Positions 1 through 12,111 of a DNA stretch of 39,898 nt are shown here, one piece after another. The first letter of the stretch is position 1. Each line of letters begins with the position of its first letter. The stretch lies in the NCBI RefSeq assembly GCF_005774735.1, contig NZ_VBUM01000025.1, positions 1 through 39,898 on the forward strand, read 5' to 3'. The notes beneath the pieces are model-generated. The model ran no database searches. It saw only the letters and a program-made list of their open reading frames with translations, and had not been told where the DNA came from. Position numbers and translations under genes: made by a program. This stretch comes from Microbacterium sp. 5K110. GTDB taxonomy: Bacteria; Actinomycetota; Actinomycetes; Actinomycetales; Microbacteriaceae.

Positions 1-478
1 GGATGGCGGTGATGCTGTCGGCATCCATCCGGAAATGCGCGGCGATCTCGCTCCGCGACGTCCGGCTGACGGTGACCATCTGCTGGCCGCGGCGGCGCAT
101 GCCGAGGCGAACCGCCAGGTGCCACTGCACGCGGAACAGGAAGGAGAAGTCCTGCGGGCGGATCGCGGGGGCGATATCGTGCAGGATCGTGATCTGGTTC
201 GCGTAGGTCATCGGGGCGATGTTGGCGAAGTTCAGGAGCACGGGAGAGCCGTTCCGCCGCAGCCAGCGGGGGAGGTCGATCTGCTCCCACACCGCGCCCG
301 CCGCCCGACCGACGACCTCGAACGGGACACCCTCGGGCACCTCGTCGACCGCGGCGGGGGGAACGACGAGGACGATGTCAGACCGCTCGTCCGCGAGGTG
401 GCGGCTCAGCTCCACGGCGACGCGATGCACGCCGCCGAAGGAGTCCAGCAGAAATCGTCCGTTGATGGCGACCTTCAC
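1..478 (-). CDS. Glycosyltransferase family 4, N-terminal part (cut by window edge)
   Basis: This is the N-terminal portion of a GT-B fold glycosyltransferase; the C-terminal donor-binding half lies beyond position 1. The reading frame is open to the edge. It opens with VKVAINGRFLLDSFGGVHRV, the beta-strand and glycine-rich loop that starts GT4 enzymes, followed by an acceptor-domain segment with ITILHDIAPAI and MVTVSRTSRSEI, both usual in this family. I chose the GTG at 478 because AGAAAGGAC lies about 6-9 bases upstream. An ATG at 526 would add 16 residues and give an ATGA overlap with the upstream flippase, as in the rest of the operon, so it remains possible. It is the last gene in view of the minus-strand operon that starts at 7229. 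It probably adds a sugar to a lipid-linked glycan in the cytoplasm; donor and acceptor cannot be told. Confidence 0.85.
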   Translation of the reverse strand, partial: MKVAINGRFLLDSFGGVHRVAVELSRHLADERSDIVLVVPPAAVDEVPEGVPFEVVGRAAGAVWEQIDLPRWLRRNGSPVLLNFANIAPMTYANQITILHDIAPAIRPQDFSFLFRVQWHLAVRLGMRRRGQQMVTVSRTSRSEIAAHFRMDADSITAI

Positions 479-522
479 GGGGCCGTCCTTTCTGCGACGG
501 TCGAGCACGCGGCGCGGCGACG

Positions 523-1788
523 TCATACCGGGGCCTCGCTGGGGGCGTGCCGCAGGTCGCGCAGCACGCGGAAGCAGCGGCGGGCGAGGAGGAGGGTGGC
601 GGCGCCCTCGGTGAAGGCGTAGCCGAGGGCGGCCCCGAGCGGTCCCCACACCAGGGCGAGACCGATCATGAGGGGGATGCCGAGGGCGGTGGCGATGAGG
701 GTCGCGCGCATCACGGCGCCGGCCTGACCGGCCGGGAAGAGCACCAGGCGGGCGACGGCGGTCCGCACCGAGAAGAAGAAGAACACCAGGCCCATCACCA
801 GCAGGATGTCGAACGGGGCGGGAGCGGCGGGGAGGAACGTGCTCGTCAGCCACGGCCCGACCAGGGCGAGTCCCGCCCACCCGATCAGGCCGGCGCCCGC
901 CGCGAGAACCAGCGCGACGCCCATCCGGCGTCCTCGGTGCGCGCCGTGCGCCTCGCCGATCCAGGCCTGCAGAGCGTTGGCGAGGGTCATCGGGATGAAC
1001 TGCCCGAGCTTGAGCATCTTGTCGGCCGTGGCGTAGCCGCCGGCGGCCGAGGCCGAGGCGGTGACGTTCACGACGGGCGCGGGGACGCTGGAGTACCCGC
1101 TGAGCCCGGCGTCGTTGAGCGCGACCGAGAGGTTCGAGCGCAGCAGCGCGGGGATGTCCCGGGGACGCGGCCACGGACCCGGATGCCGGCGCAGCAGGCG
1201 CATCGTGAACAAGCCGGTCCCGATGAGGGTCACGGCGATTCCCGCGAGCGGGTACAGCACCACCACGCCGGTCATCAGGACGAGCCCCGCCGCGGCGAGG
1301 TTGGCGATGAGGCGGGGGGCGGCGTCGAAGATCACGATCGTCTTCGGATCCCCGACGCCCGCGCAGAACCACGTGAACGAGAGGGCGATGAGGGCGCCCT
1401 GGGCGCCCATGAGGACCGTGAGCCACTCGGACCCCGGCGAGGCGATGAACCAGCAGATCACCCCGAGCGCGGGCAGGGCGATGATCGAGATCATCAGGCG
1501 CACCGCGATGGACTCGCGGTAGAGGCGCGCGCGCTCGTCGTCGTCCGCGGCGATCGAGATCAGGGCCGGACCGATCGTGGCCCACCCCCATCCGATCGCG
1601 ATGGCGGCGAAGGTCCCGATGCTCTCGCCGGCGATGGCGCTGGCCCATCCGCTCGCCCCGGCGATCTGGACGACGGCGGGCAGGGCGATCAACGGGGAGA
1701 GCGCGGCGATCGCGGGAACGAGGAGGAATCCGAGCAGGCGTCGCTTCATCGACGGACCTTGGAGCGGCGCGGCGTCGGCGGCGCTCAT
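523..1788 (-). CDS. Wzx-like polysaccharide flippase
   Basis: This 421-residue, almost wholly hydrophobic protein has about 12 predicted membrane segments, the first near residues 18-40 and the last near 375-400. Size and layout match MATE/Wzx polysaccharide transporters, which flip lipid-linked oligosaccharides across the cytoplasmic membrane. A conserved-looking stretch near the middle (VALNDAGLSGYSSVPAPVV) resembles the segment that opens the second half of these proteins. The start at 1788 gives an ATGA overlap with the upstream GT4; a second ATG at 1749 has AAGG about 8 bases upstream and would remove 13 residues. The basic C-terminal tail is cytoplasmic. Position between glycosyltransferases supports export of their product. 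The family assignment rests on topology and context, since these proteins have few invariant residues. Confidence 0.75.
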   Translation of the reverse strand: MSAADAAPLQGPSMKRRLLGFLLVPAIAALSPLIALPAVVQIAGASGWASAIAGESIGTFAAIAIGWGWATIGPALISIAADDDERARLYRESIAVRLMISIIALPALGVICWFIASPGSEWLTVLMGAQGALIALSFTWFCAGVGDPKTIVIFDAAPRLIANLAAAGLVLMTGVVVLYPLAGIAVTLIGTGLFTMRLLRRHPGPWPRPRDIPALLRSNLSVALNDAGLSGYSSVPAPVVNVTASASAAGGYATADKMLKLGQFIPMTLANALQAWIGEAHGAHRGRRMGVALVLAAGAGLIGWAGLALVGPWLTSTFLPAAPAPFDILLVMGLVFFFFSVRTAVARLVLFPAGQAGAVMRATLIATALGIPLMIGLALVWGPLGAALGYAFTEGAATLLLARRCFRVLRDLRHAPSEAPV

Positions 1789-2915
1789 CGGCGCGCTCCC
1801 GCAGCGAGCATGCGCTCGAGCTCGACGGCGGTCGCCTCGGCCGCACCGTCCCACGTGAAGTGCGACGCCCATTCCTGCGCGCGGCCGCGCGCGGCGGCAT
1901 CCGGCGGGCTCGCGAGCGCGGAGGCGAGCGCGGCGCCGAAGGCCGCGGCATCCGTCGCATCGGCGTACCGGGCGGCGTCGCCGCCGACCTCGCGCAGCAC
2001 CGGGACGTCGTTCGCGAGCACGGGGACCGAGCGGCGGAGGGCGTCGACGACCGGCAGGCCGAATCCTTCGACGAGCGAGGGGCAGACGTACAGATCGGCG
2101 ACCTGGAACAGGGCCTCCAGCTGCGCGTCGCTCACCCATCCCGGCAGCACGACGTCGCCCTGGAGCCCGAGGCGGGCGACGTCCTCATCGAGCGGATCGG
2201 GCAGTCGGCTGCCCGCGATCACGGTGACGGGGCGCCGGGCGGGCGGAAGGGACGCCACGGCGGAGAGGAGCCCGGGGAAGTTCTTGTGCGGCATCCGATT
2301 GCCGACGCTGAGGACGACGGGGCGTCCCGGGGGCAGGGCGAGGGATGCCACGACCGCGGCGGGATCGTCAACCGGTCGCGGATCGGCGCTGCCGTTGTGG
2401 ACCACGGCGATGCGGTCAGCGTCGACGCCGAGGTTGCGGACGATGCTCTTCGCGGCGGCGTGCGAGACCGTCAGGACCCGATCAGCGGTCCGTGCCGAGC
2501 GGCGCATCAGCCAGGACGTGAGTCCGCGTTGCGCGCGCTGCGCGAGCCCCCCCGGGATCTCGTCGTAGATCGCGTCGTGGACGGTCACCACGCGCGGGAC
2601 CCCGCGGAGCACGGGGCCGAAGTTCTGCGGGGCCCAGACGAGGTCGGCGCGGTGCCGACGCGCGATCGCGTCGGTGGCGGCCACCGCTCCGAGCGCCCAG
2701 GTCGCGGGGTCCGCGCCCACGACCCGCAGGGTCTGCACGCGGCCCGGGAAGAACGCCTCGACCCGTTCGGTCCCCGTGCGCCCGGTGAGGGCGGCGAAGC
2801 GCACGTCCGGAAGCAGGTCGCCGAGGCGCGGCAGAAGCTCCCGGACGTACGTCTCGGTCCCTCCCCGCGAGCCGGTGAAACCGAGGAGGTCGACGAGGAT
2901 GCGGCCGGACGGCAT
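1785..2915 (-). CDS. Glycosyltransferase family 4
   Basis: This is a complete 376-residue GT-B enzyme of family GT4, a retaining nucleotide-sugar glycosyltransferase. The N-terminal half holds GSRGGTETYVRELLPRL, the acceptor-side glycine loop, and VVTVHDAIYDEIP. The C-terminal half holds VLSVGNRMPHKNFPGLL, the start of the donor domain, and SLVEGFGLPVVDALRR, the E-x7-E-type motif with Asp in place of the second Glu. No membrane segment is seen. The ATG at 2915 shares one base with the stop of the upstream GT2 (TGATG), and its own stop overlaps the flippase start, so the genes are probably translationally coupled. The substrate is unknown; mannosyl or rhamnosyl transfer is common in such proteins, but nothing in the sequence decides it. 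Confidence 0.9.
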   Translation of the reverse strand: MPSGRILVDLLGFTGSRGGTETYVRELLPRLGDLLPDVRFAALTGRTGTERVEAFFPGRVQTLRVVGADPATWALGAVAATDAIARRHRADLVWAPQNFGPVLRGVPRVVTVHDAIYDEIPGGLAQRAQRGLTSWLMRRSARTADRVLTVSHAAAKSIVRNLGVDADRIAVVHNGSADPRPVDDPAAVVASLALPPGRPVVLSVGNRMPHKNFPGLLSAVASLPPARRPVTVIAGSRLPDPLDEDVARLGLQGDVVLPGWVSDAQLEALFQVADLYVCPSLVEGFGLPVVDALRRSVPVLANDVPVLREVGGDAARYADATDAAAFGAALASALASPPDAAARGRAQEWASHFTWDGAAEATAVELERMLAAGARR

Positions 2916-4114
2916 CAGCTCTCGATGACGGCTTCGGGGCGCTGTTCGCGCCGGGGCGTGGTGAGCACGCCCGAGAAGAAGCTCATCATCACGGTCTGGA
3001 AGCCCAGGATGATCAGCAGTGCGCTGGGCACGGCGATGCGGACGGCCTGGGCGGCGTTCTGCGTGCCGAAATCGAGATTGCCCCACAGGATCACCTGCAC
3101 GATGCCGATGACCACGCCGAGTACGAACAGGCCGAGGCCGATGAGGAGCCCGCGCTCGGCCGACCAACGCGCGACGATGCGCCGGTACCTCTCGCTGGTG
3201 GGCAGGAATCCCTCTTGCGTCGCGTAGAGCTTGGTCAGCCAGAAGAAGAGCAGGGATTGGAACCCGATGACGCACAGCGCGCTGGCGTAGACCATCGTCG
3301 TCACGTCGAAGCCGACGCCGCCGATGTTCACGCCCCCGAACGCGAGGACGCCCACGGCGATCGCGCCGAGGAAGAACGCCACCAGACCCGGGTAGACGAA
3401 GAGCCAGCGGGGCGCGAAGAGCAGCAGGAAGCGCAGGTGGCGCCAGCCGTCGTGCCAGCTGCGCAGGTGCGGCGGGCGGGACCGGCCGTCCTTCTTCAGC
3501 GTCGTGGGTACTTCTTCGATGCGGTAGCGGGCGAGCGAGGCGCGCACCACCATCTCGGAGGCGAACTCCATACCCGTGGTCTGCAGGTCGAGCTCGCGGA
3601 TGCGGGCGCGGTTGAAGCCGCGCAGCCCGCAGTGGAAGTCCCGGATGCCGGGGCGGAAGAACAGCTCCCCGATGAAGGACAGCACCGGGTTGCCGAGATA
3701 CTTGTGCAGCGGCGGCATGGCGCCGGGGGCGATGCCCCCGCGGAAACGGTTGCCCATGACGAGGTCAGCGCCCGCGCGCAGGCGCTCCACGAACGGTTCG
3801 AGGTTCTCGAAGTCGTAGCTGTCGTCGGCGTCGGCCATGATGATGTACCGGCCGCGGGCCTGCTCGATGCCGTTGATGAGGGCCGCGCCGTAGCCGCGCC
3901 GCGGTGCGTGCGAGACGCGGGCTCCCAAGCCCTCGGCGATGGCCTGCGAGCCGTCGGTGCTGCCGTTGTCGGAGATCAGAACCTCGCCGTGGATGCCGCT
4001 GCGCTGGAGGAATCCCTGCGCCTTGCGGATGCAGACCTCGAGGGTCTCGGCCTCGTTGAGGCACGGCATCAGGATCGTCAGTTCGACGGCGTCGTTCGGG
4101 GCGGGAGAGGTCAC
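2915..4114 (-). CDS. DPM1-like family 2 glycosyltransferase with C-terminal membrane domain
   Basis: This 399-residue protein joins a GT2 catalytic domain (about residues 10-225) to a membrane domain with about four segments (about 235-385). GT2 motifs are clear: MPCLNEAETL at the nucleotide-binding strand, ISDNGSTDGS, the metal-binding ADADDS, and MGNRFRGGI. These match dolichol/polyprenyl-phosphate mannose or glucose synthases (DPM1, GtrB, ArnC relatives), which move a hexose from a nucleotide sugar to a polyprenyl phosphate on the inner membrane face. The polyprenyl-linked sugar could feed a periplasmic GT-C type transferase. The ATG at 4114 overlaps the upstream stop (ATGA). The subfamily is well supported; the sugar is not known. 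Confidence 0.9.
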   Translation of the reverse strand: MTSPAPNDAVELTILMPCLNEAETLEVCIRKAQGFLQRSGIHGEVLISDNGSTDGSQAIAEGLGARVSHAPRRGYGAALINGIEQARGRYIIMADADDSYDFENLEPFVERLRAGADLVMGNRFRGGIAPGAMPPLHKYLGNPVLSFIGELFFRPGIRDFHCGLRGFNRARIRELDLQTTGMEFASEMVVRASLARYRIEEVPTTLKKDGRSRPPHLRSWHDGWRHLRFLLLFAPRWLFVYPGLVAFFLGAIAVGVLAFGGVNIGGVGFDVTTMVYASALCVIGFQSLLFFWLTKLYATQEGFLPTSERYRRIVARWSAERGLLIGLGLFVLGVVIGIVQVILWGNLDFGTQNAAQAVRIAVPSALLIILGFQTVMMSFFSGVLTTPRREQRPEAVIES

Positions 4115-5310
4115 GGCGTGTCTTCTTTCATGATCCGCGGTGCGGGGGAGGTCGGCAGCTGCAACGCCGACAGGATCCCCTCCACGGTACGTCGGATGGT
4201 GCGGGTGCCCACGGCGGTGTCGTACCAGGCGCGCGCGGAGCGGCGCAGGTCGTCACCGCCGTCGGCGATGGCCCGGATCGCCCGGGCGAGGTCGGTGGGG
4301 GAAGTGGCGGGGGCGACGACGCCGTTGACGTCGTCGTCGACGAGCTCGGTCGCGGCGTTTCCCTCGTCGGCGACGAGGACGACGGGCGTGCCGTGGGCGT
4401 TCGCCTCGACCACGACGAGGCCGTAGCCCTCGCGTCGCGACGGGTTGATCAGGGCCAGGGCGCCGTGCAGGAGCGTGTCGAGCTCGGCATCCGACACGAA
4501 ACCGGGGAACTCGGTCCACTCCGCACCGCCGACGCGATCCACCTCGGCGCGGACCTGCGGGGTACTCGGCCCCGTCCCGAGGATGACCAGGCGCAGGTCG
4601 GGGATCGCGGTGCGAGCCTCGGCGACGGCCGCCGGGAGCGTCTCGACGCGCTTGTCGGGGATGTGGCGGCCGGCGTACAGCACGTACGGGGGGCGGGATG
4701 CCGGGGACGTCGGTGCGGTCTCGACGGCGGCGTCGATGAGCCCGGGGCTGACGAGGGGCGCGCTGCGCAGTCCCTCGCGTCGTAGGCGGCTCGCGCTCAA
4801 CTGCGAGTGGCAGGTCGCCAGCGGAGTCATCGCGATCGCGGCCCGTTGCAGGATCCAGGCGATCGTGCCGGTCACGGCCCCGGAATATTCGACCCACTGG
4901 CGGCGGTGCCAGACCTCCAGGTAGTCCACGACGAGTCGCGTTCCCGACCCCCAGAGGGCCAGGCGTGCGGCGAAGACGTTGAAGATCGGCAGTCCGCTGA
5001 CGATGACCGCCGCGTACCGCGAACGACGTCGCCGCAGTTCCCGGAACAGGCCCGCGGCGTACCGCAGGGCCGCCGGGATGCGCCGGACTCCGTCGGCGGT
5101 GTACAGCGACAGACGCGTGGACACCGGCACGATCCGGAAGCGCTCTTCGGAGGGGACGGGGCCGTCCCACTGCACCGAAGTGAGGTAGTCGACATCGAGC
5201 CCGGCGGCGCCGATCGCGTCGGCGAACGCGCGGTACTGCCGCTCCCCGCCCCCGGTGGAGTACGGGAACAGGCAGTCGTACGCGACCGCGACGGTCGCTC
5301 GGCGCGCCAT
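4111..5310 (-). CDS. Glycosyltransferase family 4
   Basis: This is a 399-residue GT-B enzyme. The N-terminal motif STGGGERQYRAFADAI is the acceptor-domain glycine loop, YVLYAGRHIPDKRVETLP opens the donor domain, and INPSRREGYGLVVVEANAHG holds the E-x7-E donor-sugar motif in full. Cytoplasmic, with no signal peptide. I chose the ATG at 5310 because GAGGGG lies about 8 bases upstream; a GTG at 5319 would add three residues but has poor spacing. Both starts overlap or abut the stop of the upstream DUF6541 gene. It is a separate GT4 from the ones at 1-478 and 1785-2915, so the operon would build a glycan of several sugars. Donor and acceptor are unknown. Confidence 0.88.
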   Translation of the reverse strand: MARRATVAVAYDCLFPYSTGGGERQYRAFADAIGAAGLDVDYLTSVQWDGPVPSEERFRIVPVSTRLSLYTADGVRRIPAALRYAAGLFRELRRRRSRYAAVIVSGLPIFNVFAARLALWGSGTRLVVDYLEVWHRRQWVEYSGAVTGTIAWILQRAAIAMTPLATCHSQLSASRLRREGLRSAPLVSPGLIDAAVETAPTSPASRPPYVLYAGRHIPDKRVETLPAAVAEARTAIPDLRLVILGTGPSTPQVRAEVDRVGGAEWTEFPGFVSDAELDTLLHGALALINPSRREGYGLVVVEANAHGTPVVLVADEGNAATELVDDDVNGVVAPATSPTDLARAIRAIADGGDDLRRSARAWYDTAVGTRTIRRTVEGILSALQLPTSPAPRIMKEDTP

Positions 5311-5312
5311 GA

Positions 5313-7229
5313 TCAGCACCCCTCGATGCGGAACAGGCGGGCGTTCGGGCCTTGTTCATCCACGAGCACGAGGTGCGTCCCCGCCGCGAGGTCCTGGATC
5401 CCGTCGTACGCCGTCGCGCCCGCGGGATCGATCACGTCCTGTCGGCCGAAATCGAGCACGTAGTCCACGCCCAGGCCGTCCACGGTGCGGCAGACGGCGG
5501 GATCGGTGTCGATGTCGCGCAGGTGCGCGTTGAGGAACAGCACCTCGGGAGAGGGGGAGCCGAAGACGTGCTTCTGGACCACGTTCCGATCGGCGAACGC
5601 CAGGGCGAGGGACGTTCCCGTCCTCGGACTGCCGGCGATGAGGGCGTCGGCCGGGGTTTCGTCGTCGAGGCGTTCGAGCAGGGCCTGCTCGTCGCTCGAG
5701 AGGATCAGTGAGCTGTCGGTGTAGGCGTACGCCTCGTGGACCTGAGCGAGCGCGATGCGCACGTTCGGGCCGATGGCCACCGAGAACACGGCGGCGATCG
5801 CAGCGATTCCGGCGACGAGGCCGGTCCATGCGGGCAGGCGACGCGCGCGGCCCCAGCGGCGTGCGAGATCGACCACGGCGACGGCACCGAGAGTCGCCAC
5901 GGGGACCGCGACGAGGGGCAGCAGAGCGGCCAGCCGGTTGGAGTCGTTGTACCAGGGGTTGGTCAGCAGCTGGCGCAGTGGGTGGTCGATCCGCAGGCCC
6001 GACGAGATCGCGAACAACAGCACCGCCACGGCGAACGGAGCGAGGACGGGAAGTTCCCGGGGGTGTCGGGCGACGACGACGAAACCCGCGATCAGCAGGA
6101 CGGAGATGATCAGGGTCGGGGAGAATCCGCGCGGAGAGGCGAGCAGCCCCTCGCCGAGCGACTGGGCCAACTGCTGCCACGGAGCCCACCCGGAGTGCTC
6201 CGCCCCGGTGCGGAAGACGGTAACGGTTCCGACGATCGCGACGGCGAAACCGGCGGCCGCGATCGCGAGACCGAGGATCGACCCTCGCGTGCGTTCGGTC
6301 GCGGCTCGGACGGCGTGGGTGGTGATCACGACGGCGGCGGAGAAGAACAGCAGGCTGAGGAAGGCGTTGGGGTGGCCGAGGAACGTACCGCCGGCCAACA
6401 GGGCGGTGAGGAGCGCCGACCGTACGAGGGCCGGAGCCCGCCGCTCGCGCAGCATCGTCACGACCACCGCGAGGGCCGCGGGCATCATCGCGTATCCGAC
6501 CAGGTTGGGGTAGAGCACGCCCCAGTTGAAGAAGAGGGCGGGGAACGCGCCGAAACCGGTCGAGAGGGCGGCTGAGACGATGTACGCGGTCCGCCTCTGC
6601 GCGAAGAACGCGCCCGCGAGCGCCAGGGTCGAGGCGGGCCACAGGATCGACACGATCGCGAGGTTCGCGCCGTTGACGGCTACCGGAACGGACGCGCCCG
6701 TCAGCTCGGCGCCGAGGGTCGTCAACGCGTGCCAGGCGTTCGGGTAGAAGCCGATGTCGGACGTCGAGCCGATCTGGAAGGGCGAGGCGCTGCCGTTCTG
6801 CAGACCGAGCGCGATCGCGTTGAGATGCACGATGTTGTCGAACCGCTGCGCGATGTTGTCGGGCGAACCGAAGGCGCGCGCGAAGACGACCGCGTTCGCG
6901 AGTGCGGCGGCAGCAAGAGAGACGAGCGCGACGAGTCCGACTCGGCGGTCGGCCGGGGCCCCGTCGGTACCCGCGAAGCGACGCAGACCGATCGCGATGC
7001 CGACCACGACGAGGGTCGTCAGCGCGAGGGGGACGAGATTCCACCGCAACCCCACCAGGGGGGCGACGGATGCCGCGACGGCGGCGACGGTGACCGAGAT
7101 CGCCGGTGCGAGAAGCAGGCGCTGCGGGCTGCGAAAGCCCCAGCCGGCGACGACGACCGCTGCTCCCGGGACGATCAGAACGGCCGCGACGACGAGGTAC
7201 GACGGAATCGCGCTGATCCAGTCACCCAT
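5313..7229 (-). CDS. DUF6541 family multi-pass membrane protein
   Basis: This 638-residue protein has roughly 13-14 membrane segments from residue 8 to about 505, then a soluble C-terminal domain of about 130 residues that probably faces outside. It matches actinobacterial proteins now called DUF6541, which have a polytopic core and an extracytoplasmic tail and resemble GT-C glycosyltransferases in layout. No enzymatic activity can be claimed. The frame is open upstream, but the ATG at 7229 is chosen because the protein then starts with MGDWISAIPSYLVVAAVL, a sensible first membrane segment, and GGAGA lies about 10 bases before it. It is the first gene of the minus-strand operon and may use lipid-linked sugars made by the DPM1-like protein downstream, which is an inference from position. 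Confidence 0.75.
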   Translation of the reverse strand: MGDWISAIPSYLVVAAVLIVPGAAVVVAGWGFRSPQRLLLAPAISVTVAAVAASVAPLVGLRWNLVPLALTTLVVVGIAIGLRRFAGTDGAPADRRVGLVALVSLAAAALANAVVFARAFGSPDNIAQRFDNIVHLNAIALGLQNGSASPFQIGSTSDIGFYPNAWHALTTLGAELTGASVPVAVNGANLAIVSILWPASTLALAGAFFAQRRTAYIVSAALSTGFGAFPALFFNWGVLYPNLVGYAMMPAALAVVVTMLRERRAPALVRSALLTALLAGGTFLGHPNAFLSLLFFSAAVVITTHAVRAATERTRGSILGLAIAAAGFAVAIVGTVTVFRTGAEHSGWAPWQQLAQSLGEGLLASPRGFSPTLIISVLLIAGFVVVARHPRELPVLAPFAVAVLLFAISSGLRIDHPLRQLLTNPWYNDSNRLAALLPLVAVPVATLGAVAVVDLARRWGRARRLPAWTGLVAGIAAIAAVFSVAIGPNVRIALAQVHEAYAYTDSSLILSSDEQALLERLDDETPADALIAGSPRTGTSLALAFADRNVVQKHVFGSPSPEVLFLNAHLRDIDTDPAVCRTVDGLGVDYVLDFGRQDVIDPAGATAYDGIQDLAAGTHLVLVDEQGPNARLFRIEGC

Positions 7230-7266
7230 GCAAGCCCGTCTCCGTTCGCGGTCATTTCGACACGCC

Positions 7267-7272
7267 ATGCTA
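7267..7272 (-). promoter_or_regulatory. Candidate -10 box for the minus-strand glycan operon
   Basis: TAGCAT on the minus strand fits TANNNT and would give a leader of about 30 bases before the ATG at 7229. No convincing -35 is seen at the expected place. It lies in the 7230-7332 intergenic region that also serves glf in the other direction. Confidence 0.35.
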
Positions 7273-7320
7273 ACGGACGGCACCTGATCCACCCCTGAGG
7301 GCGGCGGCGAGGTGCCCGCA

Positions 7321-10556
<3,236 letters not shown>

Positions 10557-10567
10557 GGGCGGGCGCA

Positions 10568-10573
10568 TAGGAT
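10568..10573 (+). promoter_or_regulatory. -10 box of a likely leaderless promoter for the ABC permease gene
   Basis: TAGGAT ends six bases before the GTG at 10580, so the predicted transcription start is the first base of the start codon. No ribosome binding site precedes the GTG. The acyltransferase stop is only 23 bases upstream of the GTG. Confidence 0.6.
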
Positions 10574-10579
10574 TCTCCG

Positions 10580-11371
10580 GTGACCCCCGCCACCGTCGGC
10601 GCCCCCGGATCGGTGCGGCGCTCCCTCCACTCGCTGTGGTTGCTGTCGTCGCGCGATCTGCGTGTGCGGTACTCCACGAGCGCGCTGGGATACCTGTGGT
10701 CGGTGCTGGATCCGCTCGTGATGAGCGGGATCTACTGGTTCGTCTTCACCCAGGTCTTCCACCGGTCGGTGGGGGAGGACCCGTACATCGTGTTCCTCAT
10801 CGCGGCGCTGCTGCCGTGGGTGTGGTTCAACTCCGCGGTGACCGACTTCACGCGGGCGTTCAAGAAGGACGCCCGTCTGGTGCGCTCCACGTCGATCCCG
10901 CGCACCATCTGGGTCACGCGCATCGTGCTCAGCAAGGGGATCGAGTTCCTCTTCTCCCTCCCCGTGCTCGTGCTCTTCGCCCTGTTCGGGGGCGCTCAGG
11001 TGTCGTGGGGGCTGCTGCTGTTCCCCGTCGCCGTACTGCTGCAGACGATGCTGCTGGTCGGACTGGGCCTCATCGTCGCCCCGCTGTGCGTGATGTTCGG
11101 CGACCTCGAGCGGACGACCCGTCTCGTGCTGCGGGCGCTGTTCTACGCCTCCCCGATCATCTACGGCGTCGGCAACCTTCCCGGCGTCTTCGCCGACCTC
11201 GCTGCCTTCAACCCGCTGGCCGGCATCATCACGCTGTACCGCGTCGGGTTCTTCCCCGACCAATGGGATCCGCTCACGGTGATCGTCGGCGCCGCGCTGA
11301 GCCTCGGCATCCTGGGTCTGGGTGTGTGGCTGTTCCCGCGCCTGGAGCGTCCGGTGCTGAAGGAGCTGTGA
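10580..11371 (+). CDS. ABC-2 type polysaccharide exporter, permease subunit (Wzm/TagG type)
   Basis: This 263-residue permease has six predicted membrane segments, the usual number for the ABC-2 polysaccharide/polyol-phosphate export family. It starts with a short cytoplasmic helix containing LHSLWLLSSRDLRVRYSTSALGYLWSVLDPL, with the family's R-x-x-x-R-Y-x-x-S-x-L-G-x-L-W pattern. Near the end it has FNPLAGIITLYRVGFF, also typical. It pairs with the ATPase that starts on the last base of its stop codon (TGATG). In mycobacteria the matching pair (Rv3783/Rv3781) exports the lipid-linked galactan of the cell wall, and the galactofuranosyltransferases nearby suggest the same kind of cargo here. 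Confidence 0.93.
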   Translation: MTPATVGAPGSVRRSLHSLWLLSSRDLRVRYSTSALGYLWSVLDPLVMSGIYWFVFTQVFHRSVGEDPYIVFLIAALLPWVWFNSAVTDFTRAFKKDARLVRSTSIPRTIWVTRIVLSKGIEFLFSLPVLVLFALFGGAQVSWGLLLFPVAVLLQTMLLVGLGLIVAPLCVMFGDLERTTRLVLRALFYASPIIYGVGNLPGVFADLAAFNPLAGIITLYRVGFFPDQWDPLTVIVGAALSLGILGLGVWLFPRLERPVLKEL

Positions 11372-12111
11372 TGGACCGTCCCGCTATCGAGGTGCACGAT
11401 CTCGGCGTGCGCTTCCGACGCAACCGTCGCGGCGGCCGCTCGCTCAAGGACCTCTTCGGGGGTGCGGCCCGCCGGACGCGTCCCGACGAGTTCTGGGCCC
11501 TACGCGGGGTGTCGTTCTCGGTGGGGCCCGGCGAGGCGATCGGCGTCGTGGGACGCAACGGACAGGGCAAGTCCACGCTCCTCAAGCTCGTCGCCGGCGT
11601 CCTGCTGCCCGACGAGGGCACGGTCGAGGTGCACGGAGGCGTCGCGCCGCTCATCGAGATCACCGGCGGCTTCGTCGGCGACCTGACGGTGCGCGAGAAC
11701 GTGCGCCTCACCGCCGGACTGCACGGGATGCCGCGCGCCGAGGTCTCGCGCCGGTTCGACGACATGATCACCTTCGCCGAGATCGGCGACTTCGTGGACA
11801 CCCCGTACAAGCACCTCTCGAACGGGATGAAGGTGCGCTTGGCGTTCTCGGTCGTCTCGCAGCTGGACGAACCGATCCTGCTCGTGGACGAGGTGCTCGC
11901 CGTCGGCGACCGGTCGTTCCGCGAGAAGTGCTACCGCCGGATCGACGAGCTACTCGCCGACGGCCGGACGCTCTTCTTCGTCAGCCACAACGAGAAGGAC
12001 CTGCGCCGCTTCTGCTCGCGCGGGCTCTATCTCGACGGCGGCGGGCTGCAGCTGGACGCCCCGATCGCCGAGGTCCTCGACCGCTACAACGCCGACTACG
12101 CGACCGGCTGA
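11371..12111 (+). CDS. ABC polysaccharide exporter, ATPase subunit (Wzt/TagH type)
   Basis: This 246-residue nucleotide-binding subunit has Walker A GRNGQGKS (residues 61-68), signature LSNGM (149-153) and Walker B PILLVDE (168-174), then the D-loop and the switch His in FFVSHNEKD. The signature starts LSNGM rather than LSGG, which is usual for Wzt/TagH exporters. It ends soon after the ATPase fold, so it lacks the C-terminal carbohydrate-binding domain of E. coli O9a Wzt; export should not need a terminal cap. It is coupled to the permease by a one-base overlap. Its last 16 bases overlap, tail to tail, the end of the GlfT1-like gene on the other strand. Confidence 0.94.
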   Translation: MDRPAIEVHDLGVRFRRNRRGGRSLKDLFGGAARRTRPDEFWALRGVSFSVGPGEAIGVVGRNGQGKSTLLKLVAGVLLPDEGTVEVHGGVAPLIEITGGFVGDLTVRENVRLTAGLHGMPRAEVSRRFDDMITFAEIGDFVDTPYKHLSNGMKVRLAFSVVSQLDEPILLVDEVLAVGDRSFREKCYRRIDELLADGRTLFFVSHNEKDLRRFCSRGLYLDGGGLQLDAPIAEVLDRYNADYATG

